Positions 14,298 through 21,141 of a DNA stretch of 64,000 bases are shown piece after piece. Source of the stretch: CADCWK01 sp965218235. GTDB lineage: Bacteria > Chloroflexota > Chloroflexia > Thermomicrobiales > UBA6265. The position numbers and the translations under genes are program-made. Below the pieces are notes generated by a model. It was given only the letters and a program-made list of their open reading frames with translations, was not told the DNA's origin and searched no databases. Numbering within the stretch: position 1 is the first letter of the stretch; each line of letters opens with the position of its first letter. Location of the stretch: NCBI GenBank assembly GCA_965218235.1, contig OZ244596.1, forward strand, positions 620,001 through 684,000, in the 5' to 3' direction.

Positions 14298-15570
14298 GAT
14301 TCTCTTCGGTGGTTCAGCCGGCGCGGGAAAGTCGAGATTAGGTTGTGAGTGGTTAGCGTCATCGGCGATGCGGTATCCCGGCACCCGTTGGCTCCTGGGT
14401 CGTTCCGTCCTCAAGACGCTCAAGCAGACGACCCTCCTTACCTTGTTCGAGGTTCTGACCGCGTGGGGTTTGAAGGCGGGCGGGGACTACATCTACAACG
14501 AGCAGCGGGGCGAGGTCGCTTTCGCCAATGGCTCTGTCATCGTCCTGAAGGACTTAGCCCATCAACCCTCAGACCCGAACTACGACAGTCTCGGGTCCTC
14601 TGAGTACACCGGCGCCTTCATCGACGAGGCGAGCCAAGTCGCGAATAAGGCCAAGGAGGTCGTCGGTTCCCGTATCCGGTTCAAGCTGGACGCCTATGGC
14701 CTCGTACCGAAACTCTTGCTGACCTGCAACCCGAGCAAGGGCTGGCTGTACGCCGAGTTCTATCGACCGGCCCGTGAAGGCAACCTGGCATCGTGGCGAG
14801 CGTTCGTGCCTGCTTTACCGACCGACAATCCTCACCTCTCCCCGCACTACCTTGAGTCCCTACGTCGTCTGACCGACCGTACCCTGCGGGAGCGTCTCCT
14901 CCTGGGCAACTGGGACTACGACGACGACCCGACGGCCCTCTTCACCCACGAAGCCATCCTCGACCTGTTCACCAATAAGGTGCCTACCTCCACGGATCTA
15001 TTCATCACCTGCGACGCGGCGAGACTTGGCCGGGACTTGTGTCTCATCGTCGTCTGGCGCGGCATGGAAGCGATCCACGTCACGACCTACGAGCGTTCCC
15101 GAACGACCGAGGTTGAAGCCGAGATTGAACGCCTGAGAGGAACGTACGGCATTCGGCTGTCCAATGTCCTGGTCGATGAGACCGGCGTCGGTGGCGGCAT
15201 TGTCGACCATTTGGGTTGCCGGGGTTTTGTAGGAGGCTCCAGCGCGATCCAGGACCCATTCACCCGGGACGGCTACCGGCTCAACTACCAGAACCTACGC
15301 GTGCAGTGCTACTACGCTCTCGCTGAGGCGGTGCGGCAGGGAAGCATTGCTGTCCCGTGCGTTTCCCCGGAGCAACAGGAGTTGATCCTAGCCGACCTCG
15401 CCCAGATCAAAGGGAAAGACCTGGACAAGGACGGCAAGGTCAAGCTCGTCGACAAGGACGAGATGAAAGAACACCTGGGCCGGTCTCCGGACTGGGGTGA
15501 TGTGATCTCGATGCGGATGTACTTCGAGTTGCAGCCGACCGAGATGGAGTTCGGGGTGTTTGTGGCGTAA
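14206..15570 (+). CDS. Terminase large subunit
   Basis: A 454-residue packaging motor. The ATPase part has Walker A GGSAGAGKS (residues ~36-44) and a Walker B-like GAFIDEAS with the catalytic Glu (~144). The C-terminal nuclease part follows from about residue 265 with the first acidic residue in FITCDAARLGRD, then VLVDETGVGGG, and a late Asp in RSPDWGDVISM. It cuts concatemeric DNA and pumps it into the prohead with the portal protein. Length is normal. Its stop overlaps a tiny membrane-peptide start (TAATG). Confidence 0.95.
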   Translation: MSSPPILQIQLTPTLKQHLAWTLLHNPTTTEILFGGSAGAGKSRLGCEWLASSAMRYPGTRWLLGRSVLKTLKQTTLLTLFEVLTAWGLKAGGDYIYNEQRGEVAFANGSVIVLKDLAHQPSDPNYDSLGSSEYTGAFIDEASQVANKAKEVVGSRIRFKLDAYGLVPKLLLTCNPSKGWLYAEFYRPAREGNLASWRAFVPALPTDNPHLSPHYLESLRRLTDRTLRERLLLGNWDYDDDPTALFTHEAILDLFTNKVPTSTDLFITCDAARLGRDLCLIVVWRGMEAIHVTTYERSRTTEVEAEIERLRGTYGIRLSNVLVDETGVGGGIVDHLGCRGFVGGSSAIQDPFTRDGYRLNYQNLRVQCYYALAEAVRQGSIAVPCVSPEQQELILADLAQIKGKDLDKDGKVKLVDKDEMKEHLGRSPDWGDVISMRMYFELQPTEMEFGVFVA

Positions 15571-15674
15571 TGGATCGAATCAGGCCGATCATTTGGATCA
15601 TTCGTTCTATTGCATTCGTCGCGTTGACGTCTATAATCGTCATCGCCGGCACAGCTCCTATCGCACGCAGGTAG
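15570..15674 (+). CDS. Tiny single-span membrane peptide
   Basis: An ATG overlapping the terminase stop opens a 34-residue frame, MDRIRPIIWIIRSIAFVALT and a further hydrophobic stretch, ending in a basic ARR. The 23-residue hydrophobic core with flanking Arg would make one membrane helix with a positive-inside end. No separate ribosome binding site is needed if translation is coupled. Short length makes this uncertain. Confidence 0.4.
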   Translation: MDRIRPIIWIIRSIAFVALTSIIVIAGTAPIARR

Positions 15675-15726
15675 GAGAATCACCATAACGACGCTCGTTT
15701 CCGTCTCCCGCCACGCCCGCAAGCGA

Positions 15727-16029
15727 ATGGCGCAGCGTTCAGTCCAAGCGACGCAGATTGACTACGTGCTGCTCTATGGGAAGGTCTACGACCGGAACGG
15801 AGCACATTGGTTGGTGCTGCGACGTAAGGATGTTCCGGTTGAAGATCAGGGCAACCCCTTGATCGACAAGGTGATCGGTCTCGTCATCTGCATGGAAGTT
15901 GGCGAGGTGAGTACGGTCTACAAGCGAGACCGGCCGAGCCTCTACATCCGCAAAAAGCCGAAGCACGACCGACGGGGGAACCGACGGGAGGAGAGCGGCA
16001 ACACCGACCGCTGGAGTGATGCGGCCTAA
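15727..16029 (+). CDS. DUF4258-like protein, probable non-standard start
   Basis: The protein reads SVSRHARKRMAQRSVQATQ at its beginning, the pattern of DUF4258 proteins (H-A-x-x-R-M-x-x-R), a toxin-like superfamily. The conserved part starts before the first ATG (15727), so that ATG cannot be the real start. Upstream in frame there is no ATG, GTG or TTG, only an ATA at 15685 placed seven bases after AGGAG. The gene either uses ATA or has lost its start codon. The basic C-terminus is probably disordered. It is followed by a strong hairpin. Confidence 0.55.
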   Translation: MAQRSVQATQIDYVLLYGKVYDRNGAHWLVLRRKDVPVEDQGNPLIDKVIGLVICMEVGEVSTVYKRDRPSLYIRKKPKHDRRGNRREESGNTDRWSDAA

Positions 16030-16040
16030 CCATGGCCTAG

Positions 16041-16238
16041 TTAATCCCGTCGGGAGCTGGCCAGGCGCACCAACGCCCTCTCAGGAGCAATCCCGGGAGG
16101 GCGTTGGTGCGTGATCTGTTGCGCTTGACCTCTGCTGAGGGCTAGGCCGAAGCCATCCGAAATGACAGATGTCGCTGCCAGCAGTACGTTGCATACGTTC
16201 CATAGCCGAGAGAGCCGGTAGCGTAGCTTTTGTCCCAT
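16041..16238 (-). CDS. Short hypothetical membrane-like protein
   Basis: On the minus strand an ATG at 16238 follows AAGGAGGTG at good spacing. The 65-residue frame begins MGQKLRYRLSRLWN and has one hydrophobic stretch (VCNVLLAATSVISDGFGLAL). The C-terminal 20 residues are encoded by the terminator hairpin region, which makes the gene doubtful. Just upstream is a tRNA T-arm-like sequence. Confidence 0.3.
   Translation of the reverse strand: MGQKLRYRLSRLWNVCNVLLAATSVISDGFGLALSRGQAQQITHQRPPGIAPERALVRLASSRRD
16066..16111. terminator. Strong hairpin, likely bidirectional terminator
   Basis: CGCACCAACGCCCTC (16066-16080) and GAGGGCGTTGGTGCG (16097-16111) are perfect reverse complements over 15 bases. 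There is no T-run. It separates the rightward terminase unit from leftward genes. Confidence 0.6.
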
Positions 16239-16445
16239 TGGCACCTCCTTCTGCAGGGGAATCGAACCCCTACCTATGACTACGATCTGCACGATGGCCT
16301 GGATAAGGCCCAAGGCATCGTAGGCAAGAAGTAGGTCCCCAGCCTCTCGGCAGAAGTCACGCGCAAATCAAGGATACGGCGGCTCGGACGTGGCGGTCTA
16401 CTGGATGAGGATGTCCAATGGTATGAAGCAGGGAAGCTATCCCGG

Positions 16446-16739
16446 CTAGCGGCGCTTCTTCGCACGGCGTAGCTGCATTTTCCGTCGTCGCATAGCCAGC
16501 TTACGGACCTCGCGGCGATGCCGTTTCTTTGGTGGCTCTAGTGACTGGATCTCCGAGCGGACTACTGTCGATGCTGACGCAAGCGACTGTTCCTTCCGAA
16601 GAGCCAAACAAGCTTGTGTGATCACTTCTGAATATGTCGAGTCCATCTCGCCACGCAACAGCCCCAACTCGTCAAAGACTGACTCCGCGATCCGAATGCT
16701 CTTGGTCCAGGTTTCTCTTCGGGTATTGTTTGCATGCAT
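16446..16739 (-). CDS. Hypothetical basic protein
   Basis: A 97-residue protein whose first two thirds are polar and helical (RIAESVFDELGLLRGEMDSTYSEV in two helices) and whose last 30 residues are extremely basic (KKRHRREVRKLAMRRRK ...). The N-terminal part slightly resembles ribbon-helix-helix or antitoxin-like proteins, but this is weak. It lies in a low-density segment between the terminase and portal units. Confidence 0.4.
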   Translation of the reverse strand: MHANNTRRETWTKSIRIAESVFDELGLLRGEMDSTYSEVITQACLALRKEQSLASASTVVRSEIQSLEPPKKRHRREVRKLAMRRRKMQLRRAKKRR

Positions 16740-17125
16740 CGCGCGTTTAGACTGCCTTTATCTCCCTTGCAATAGGCAAACCGGCCGTTTCTCTGCACGG
16801 CTCATGCTTTTCTCCAGACAATCCCATCAGGCTACTTGCGTATGCGCTTCCTGCAAAATACAGGTGGCCGAGCAGGCGATCACTCGCTGCCCTTGCCGAA
16901 GGCGTCACCCCTCGGTCTCCGTCACAAGGTCCTGGTGGTAGGTACCGATGCTCCATTCCTCAACAGGGCAAGGTCCCCGGTTGCTGGCAAGCAGAGCCGG
17001 GACTAAGCGCTATCGATGAATGGCGTTGATTTTGATATGCGGGAGGTTCAGCGCAACTCCCGGATCGTCTGTCGTTGTACAGGTGGTTTGATAAGGCGGA
17101 CGCTACCCAGACCGCCACTGACAGG
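16740..17125. other. Gene-free stretch between terminase and portal units
   Basis: No reading frame here looks like a protein, and no repeat or hairpin stands out. With 16239-16445 and 17513-17750 it makes up the sparse segment into which the HNH gene and the small minus-strand genes appear to have been inserted. Confidence 0.35.
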
Positions 17126-17434
17126 TTAGGTGGTCAGATCTTCTTCGCTTAGGCGTCGTTGGCGGTAATGAGCGTATCGATTATGCAACGTCCCCAAGCT
17201 TATCGTCGGATGTTGATGAACAAGAAAATGACAAGAAACACACAGGACGACCAGATCGCTGTCTATTTCGTGAAATAGAACATTCTTCCCATCTCTTTGG
17301 TAATAACGATGGTGAACCGCAATGCGGTCTTTCGAGGCACAAAGGAAGCAACGATAGCCAGCACTGCGTAGCTTACGCAGTCGGGTTCGCTGCCAATGAG
17401 CTGTGTGGAGGTACTTAGAGTAAGCTGAAGCCAT
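17126..17434 (-). CDS. HNH endonuclease (homing type)
   Basis: A 102-residue protein starting MASAYSKYLHTAHWQ. It has the compact zinc-bound HNH layout: CFLC, then IAVHHRYY with the catalytic His pair, and LVVLCVSCHFLVHQ with the second CxxC and final His. Such single-domain HNH enzymes are common mobile genes in phages, and here it sits between packaging and portal genes. The frame is open further upstream to 17512, but 17434 is the best start because the residues before it are encoded by a hairpin. That hairpin and a T-run abut the start codon, so expression may be tightly limited. Confidence 0.75.
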   Translation of the reverse strand: MASAYSKYLHTAHWQRTRLRKLRSAGYRCFLCASKDRIAVHHRYYQRDGKNVLFHEIDSDLVVLCVSCHFLVHQHPTISLGTLHNRYAHYRQRRLSEEDLTT

Positions 17435-17435
17435 A

Positions 17436-17482
17436 TAAAAAACAGATCGAGGTTTCCGTGCTCTACTACGGAAACCTCGATC
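17436..17482 (-). terminator. Hairpin and T-run abutting the HNH start
   Basis: GATCGAGGTTTCCGT and ACGGAAACCTCGATC form a perfect 15-base stem (17445-17459 with 17468-17482). Read on the minus strand it is followed by CTGTTTTTTAT and then the ATG of the HNH gene at 17434. It is a textbook intrinsic terminator placed immediately in front of a start codon with no obvious ribosome binding site. Confidence 0.65.
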
Positions 17483-17750
17483 CATCTTCAAAGGTTCGTT
17501 GGTAGAGCACAACGTGGTGTGTTGACTAATTTGATTCTATCAAATGCTATCGAAGCAAAAAGAGTGGGTCGACTGGTAGCCAGTTATTCCCCCGCTAGGG
17601 CTACTCCGCGCTAGCATGATGCTTTCGAGGCGTTACTCTCTCTTCAGGCGCTTTCTTAATGCGGGGCCAGATGTTGTCTGCATATCGACCCGGTGACAAC
17701 CCACGCTTCTTGCTTCGATGACTTCGGCCTTGCGCCATCATTATGTCATC

Positions 17751-17760
17751 TTGCTACACT
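17751..17760 (+). promoter_or_regulatory. Late-type promoter, TTGCTACACT
   Basis: TTGCTACACT fits an extended -10 (TGnTAnnnT) and lies 29 bases before the portal ATG. The same ten-base word occurs ahead of the genes at 21142 and 45653, and with one change (TTGCTACAAT) ahead of 35263. No good -35 is seen. Confidence 0.55.
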
Positions 17761-17789
17761 AGAGTAAAGCCCCCAGGGCTCACCTTTCT

Positions 17790-20699
17790 ATGGCCAATCT
17801 CTTCAGCAGCTTTCTCGAACGCCAACTCAACCCCATCGTCCAGGCCCGCGCCGAGGCCATCCTCAAGGACAACCGTGGCTATATTGCCGGGGCTATCCAG
17901 GCGGCTCCGGTGACGTTGCGAGACTCCATCGGCGCACCGACCGACACCGATCATGCCCTGCTCTATGCCATCTACCGCATGCATGTCGACGTCAACGCCT
18001 GCGTCAACAAGTGGATGTCCGGGGTCACCGGTGGTGGCTGGCGCATTGTCCACGCCGATCCCAGTGTACAGCCCGACGACGCCTTTCTTGCGCAGCTCGA
18101 CGAGACGCAGATGTGGCTGCGCAATCCCAATCCGTTCAAGCCGTTCGGTCTGATCATCCAGGAGGTCGTGCAGCACCTGGCTATCTCGGGCGACGCCTTC
18201 CTCTATGCCTCCAGGCAGGGCGATCGGGAAGGTGGCCGGATCCTCGAATTGTGGCCACTCAACCCGTCCACGATGACGATCGTCGCCTCAGACCGGGGCG
18301 AAGTCGTGGGCTATGTCCAGAAGGTGAACGGCAAACGCGCCGAGTTCGAGCCGTGGCAGATCCTGCATTTTCGTCTGGCCAATCCCTTCAACGATCTGTA
18401 TGGCGAGTCGCCGCTGGCTTCCGCCCTGGAGGATGTGGGGCTCGACCTGCAGGCGATGCGGAGCAACCGGGCCATCTTCGCCAACGGATTCAAGCCGTCC
18501 ATGCTGCTCACCTTCGATCCCGAGATTGCCAAGACCCTGGAGCAGCAAAAGACTGTCATGGAGATGATCCGTGAGAAGCACGTCGGCGAGGGGAAAGAGC
18601 ACCAGGTCGCCGCTTTGCCCGGGATCAAGTCGACGACCACCTACGGCAACACCCTCAAGGACATGGAGTTCGTCGCGCTGCGAAGCCTGAGCACCGACAA
18701 GATCACCACCGCCTATCGCATTCCCAAAGTCTTACTGGGCTACCACAACGCCGGGGACTACGCCTCGACCCGGACGCTGTACCTGGAAGCGCACGAGTCC
18801 ACCTTCCGGCCCATCCAGCAGTTGATCGCCGAGAAGCTGACCGAGGACTTGCTGCAGAGCATCAACCAGGACTTCCGGTTCGAGTTCATCGTGCGCGACC
18901 TGGCCGATCCGGAGCAGCGCCGAGCCGATCTGCTCGCAGCGAGACGCGACGGCATCATTACCCGCAATGAAGTCCGTACCCTCGCCTTTGCCCTGGAGGA
19001 AATCGACGGTCTCGATGATGAGGATGTCCCCGCCGGTGATGACGTGGTTGATCCGACCGACACACCGGATGCCCCTGTCGAGCCCACCACCGACACGCCC
19101 GACGACACCCAGAAGGCTGTGACCAAGGCCCTGACCGCCGATGAGCTGGAGGCAACACGCGATCGCCGGGAAGCTATCCTGGATACGCTCGAAGCTGGTC
19201 TGCTGACCCCGGTCCAGACCTACTTCCAGACGCAGGAAGGTCGCTACCTCGACACGCTGATGACCACGTTCAAGGCCCTGCCGCCACGCCTCAATGCACC
19301 CAACGTCCGCAAAGGGGTCATCGACGACCTGGTCGACGGCTATCTCGAGGGCAACGACGGGGACACGGAACTGGGCATCACCCTGTTCGCTGAACTCGAA
19401 CCCGCGGCCCAGGCCGGTGCCGATGAAGCGCAATTACAGATTGGCTTCACCCTGGACACCAGTGTCGCCCGGGCTGCCGTCGATGAGTACCTGCTGCGCA
19501 ACGCCCTGACCCACGCCAAGGGCATCAACGAGACGACGCGAGAGCAACTCCGGGACGGGCTACGCGAGGGCATCGCCGCCGGTGAGGGCATACCTGAGTT
19601 ACGCGAACGCGTGAAGTCCGTCTTCACTGAGGCCAGTACCAACCGGGCCAATACCATTGCCCGGACGGAGACAGCCCAGGCGTTCGAGGCGGTGAATCTG
19701 GCCGCGATGCAGGCGAGTGGCGTGGTCGATCGGGAGGTCTGGCTGACGGCGAAAGACGACCGCGTCCGGCCTGAACACCGCCTACGCGAGGGCTTGGAAG
19801 TCCCGATCGGCACCGACTGGGGTGGGATCAGGCCAGGCCAAGAAATCAATTGCGTCGTAGAGGGACAAGAAGTACTAGCCCTCGATGTTCGAAAGAAGTT
19901 CAGGGCGAAGTACAGCGGCCCGGTCATACGGTTTGCCACCCACTCGGGTGCGGGTCTTACCGTCACAATGAATCATCCAATGTTGACGGGGCGCGGATGG
20001 ATCCCGGCGTCGCAAGTCAAGAAGGGCGATAATTTCGTCAACACACACCTGCTCAATAAAGAGATGACCTCTTCCAAATTGGATATCCATCCGATCAAAG
20101 CCTTGATTGAAGAGGTACTGGTTCCTGAGGGAAGAGTCGTCAGACGAGTGCCAGTCGCTACCGCAGACTTCCACGGCGATGGTGCTTTCTGTGAGGATGT
20201 CGACGTTATAGGGTCCGATAGCAGCCTGAGGTCGAACAACAATGTCAGCCCTCATGAGCTCATCAAGCAAGGCAATCTCGTAAGGACTCCGCTTAGTGAG
20301 CCTTCGTTCGTTCGTGATAGCGCGGAGCAAACGGGCGCTCCAAGGGTCCTTCATGTTCCGGCGTGCTCGATGAGCTGCGACGGTGTAGGCCATGCGTTGC
20401 TCGGGGGTTCTGGAAGCAGCGAGGAGGCGATTAGCGTCCAGACTATTGCGGACCTGGATGCCCTTGCAAGCAAACCAGCGAGCAAGAGTGATGCGGGCAA
20501 CACCCATTTCCTTGGAGAGTTGATTGATCGAAGTGCCGGACTTGTGTCGTTTGATGAGGTTATCAATATCGAATGTGTGAGAGATTTTAGTGGCCATGTT
20601 TATGATTTAGAAACAGATCATGGTTGGTACATCTGCAATGACATAATAACACACAATTGCCGCTGCACGAGTATCGGCATCCTGAAGGAGGACATCTAG
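17790..20699 (+). CDS. Portal-MuF fusion protein interrupted by an intein
   Basis: The 969-residue precursor contains three parts. Residues ~1-440 are an HK97-type portal protein, the ring through which DNA is packaged. Residues ~470-700 are a MuF/SPP1 gp7-like minor head domain, recognised by the helical 'NTIARTETAQAFEAVN' and the 'KDDRVRPEHR ... RPGQEINCRC' Cys/His end. An intein (residues 688-956) sits inside the last motif. Splicing would join RPGQEIN to CRCTSIGILKEDI, restoring the motif and giving a mature protein of about 700 residues. The gene starts 29 bases after a late-type promoter. The portal-MuF fusion itself is known in other phages. Confidence 0.9.
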   Translation: MANLFSSFLERQLNPIVQARAEAILKDNRGYIAGAIQAAPVTLRDSIGAPTDTDHALLYAIYRMHVDVNACVNKWMSGVTGGGWRIVHADPSVQPDDAFLAQLDETQMWLRNPNPFKPFGLIIQEVVQHLAISGDAFLYASRQGDREGGRILELWPLNPSTMTIVASDRGEVVGYVQKVNGKRAEFEPWQILHFRLANPFNDLYGESPLASALEDVGLDLQAMRSNRAIFANGFKPSMLLTFDPEIAKTLEQQKTVMEMIREKHVGEGKEHQVAALPGIKSTTTYGNTLKDMEFVALRSLSTDKITTAYRIPKVLLGYHNAGDYASTRTLYLEAHESTFRPIQQLIAEKLTEDLLQSINQDFRFEFIVRDLADPEQRRADLLAARRDGIITRNEVRTLAFALEEIDGLDDEDVPAGDDVVDPTDTPDAPVEPTTDTPDDTQKAVTKALTADELEATRDRREAILDTLEAGLLTPVQTYFQTQEGRYLDTLMTTFKALPPRLNAPNVRKGVIDDLVDGYLEGNDGDTELGITLFAELEPAAQAGADEAQLQIGFTLDTSVARAAVDEYLLRNALTHAKGINETTREQLRDGLREGIAAGEGIPELRERVKSVFTEASTNRANTIARTETAQAFEAVNLAAMQASGVVDREVWLTAKDDRVRPEHRLREGLEVPIGTDWGGIRPGQEINCVVEGQEVLALDVRKKFRAKYSGPVIRFATHSGAGLTVTMNHPMLTGRGWIPASQVKKGDNFVNTHLLNKEMTSSKLDIHPIKALIEEVLVPEGRVVRRVPVATADFHGDGAFCEDVDVIGSDSSLRSNNNVSPHELIKQGNLVRTPLSEPSFVRDSAEQTGAPRVLHVPACSMSCDGVGHALLGGSGSSEEAISVQTIADLDALASKPASKSDAGNTHFLGELIDRSAGLVSFDEVINIECVRDFSGHVYDLETDHGWYICNDIITHNCRCTSIGILKEDI
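19851..20657 (+). other. Intein in the portal-MuF protein, without an in-frame endonuclease
   Basis: The 269-residue intein begins with Cys688 (CVVEGQEVLALD, block A), has block B as LTVTMNHPMLT with the T-x-x-H pattern, block F as GHVYDLETDHGWYICND, and ends in THN followed by extein Cys957. All residues needed for protein splicing are therefore visible. The ~190 residues between blocks B and F contain no LAGLIDADG or HNH motif in this frame. The opposite strand of the same DNA carries a full nuclease gene (19875-20597). This places it with phage-type inteins sharing an 'ADFHGDG'-like middle. Confidence 0.85.
19875..20597 (-). CDS. HTH plus Vsr/EDxHD-like endonuclease, antisense inside the intein
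   Basis: The 240-residue frame lies wholly inside the intein DNA on the other strand. Residues ~10-47 form a resolvase-like helix-turn-helix (LIKRHKSGTSINQLSKEMG, then ARITLARWF). Residues ~103-185 have the Vsr-fold nuclease signature: SPYEIALLDEL with Glu107, IGPYNVDIL with Asp133, TIAVEVCGSDWH with Glu143 and His150, then a helix with Arg/Asn. This matches the E-D-x-H layout of Vsr-like homing endonucleases and resembles the free-standing enzyme at 10547. An obvious ribosome binding site before 20597 is lacking. As GC-rich DNA often yields long antisense frames, the evidence is the ordered domain motifs, not length. It probably cuts intein-free alleles to spread the intein. Confidence 0.65.
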   Translation of the reverse strand: MATKISHTFDIDNLIKRHKSGTSINQLSKEMGVARITLARWFACKGIQVRNSLDANRLLAASRTPEQRMAYTVAAHRARRNMKDPWSARLLRAITNERRLTKRSPYEIALLDELMRADIVVRPQAAIGPYNVDILTESTIAVEVCGSDWHSSDDSSLRNQYLFNQGFDRMDIQFGRGHLFIEQVCVDEIIALLDLRRRDPSAPRQHWMIHCDGKTRTRVGGKPYDRAAVLRPELLSNIEG

Positions 20700-20837
20700 A
20701 TGGCATTTGAAGAGAAGCAGAAGCGGGAAGCTCCCCACGTTGAGGAAGCCAAGAAGCGGGCACGCTGGGCCTATATCCAGCCGTTCATGGACGCGATCCG
20801 GGCCGAACGCAACCAGGAGGTCGATGCCCAGGCGTGA
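20700..20837 (+). CDS. 45-residue helical protein
   Basis: An ATG overlapping the last base of the portal stop, with AAGGAGG upstream, opens a short charged helical frame (MAFEEKQKREAPHVEEAKKR, then a Trp/Tyr patch and an acidic end). It overlaps the Com-like gene by 14 bases. The tight spacing and good ribosome binding site support expression. Function unknown. Confidence 0.5.
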   Translation: MAFEEKQKREAPHVEEAKKRARWAYIQPFMDAIRAERNQEVDAQA

Positions 20838-21033
20838 AGACCTGCGCTGCCGGCGGTGCAACGCCAAGCTGGCCGAGATCGACGTGCGTGGGACTGCCCA
20901 GAAATTCGGCATGAACACCATCTATATCCATTGCAAGCGGTGCGACAAAATCAATGGCTTTCCCTATGATCCAGTAAGATACATCGAGAAGCACGGTCCT
21001 TTAGACGATGAGCTGGAGGCGATTCCCGCCTAG
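20824..21033 (+). CDS. Com-like zinc-finger protein
   Basis: The ATG at 20824 follows CCAGGAGG. The 69-residue product reads LRCRRCNAKLAEIDV ... IYIHCKRCDKINGF, the two CxxC knuckles and spacing of the phage Mu Com family. Com of Mu is an RNA-binding protein that opens the mom mRNA for translation. No mom gene is visible here, and the gene lies among head genes as a Com-like gene does in some other phages. It may regulate translation of a virion or modification gene. Confidence 0.65.
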   Translation: MPRREDLRCRRCNAKLAEIDVRGTAQKFGMNTIYIHCKRCDKINGFPYDPVRYIEKHGPLDDELEAIPA

Positions 21034-21037
21034 GCGC

Positions 21038-21047
21038 TTGCTACACT
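21038..21047 (+). promoter_or_regulatory. Late-type promoter, TTGCTACACT
   Basis: Identical to the element before the portal gene and placed four bases after the Com-like stop, 94 bases before the protease start. It would start the head protease/capsid transcript independently of the portal unit. Confidence 0.5.
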
Positions 21048-21141
21048 GGAATCAGACACATATCCGCGTATCACCCCACGCGAGACGCCCTGAGCGCCCG
21101 AACGGATGGCTTTACTAGCCGCCTGTCGAGGCGCTCATTCT

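Noticed and set aside
16239..16350. tRNA-like sequence on the minus strand with a T-arm (GGGG-TTCGATT-CCCC) and a 7-base acceptor match CTTCTGC/GCAGAAG
   Set aside because: The two acceptor halves are ~109 bases apart overall, the anticodon arm lacks U33 in its best fold, no CCA follows and no proper D-arm is seen. It may be a tRNA remnant but cannot be supported.
18732..19433. Minus-strand 233-codon frame opposite the portal gene
   Set aside because: No motif was found, unlike the minus-strand gene within the intein a few hundred bases away.
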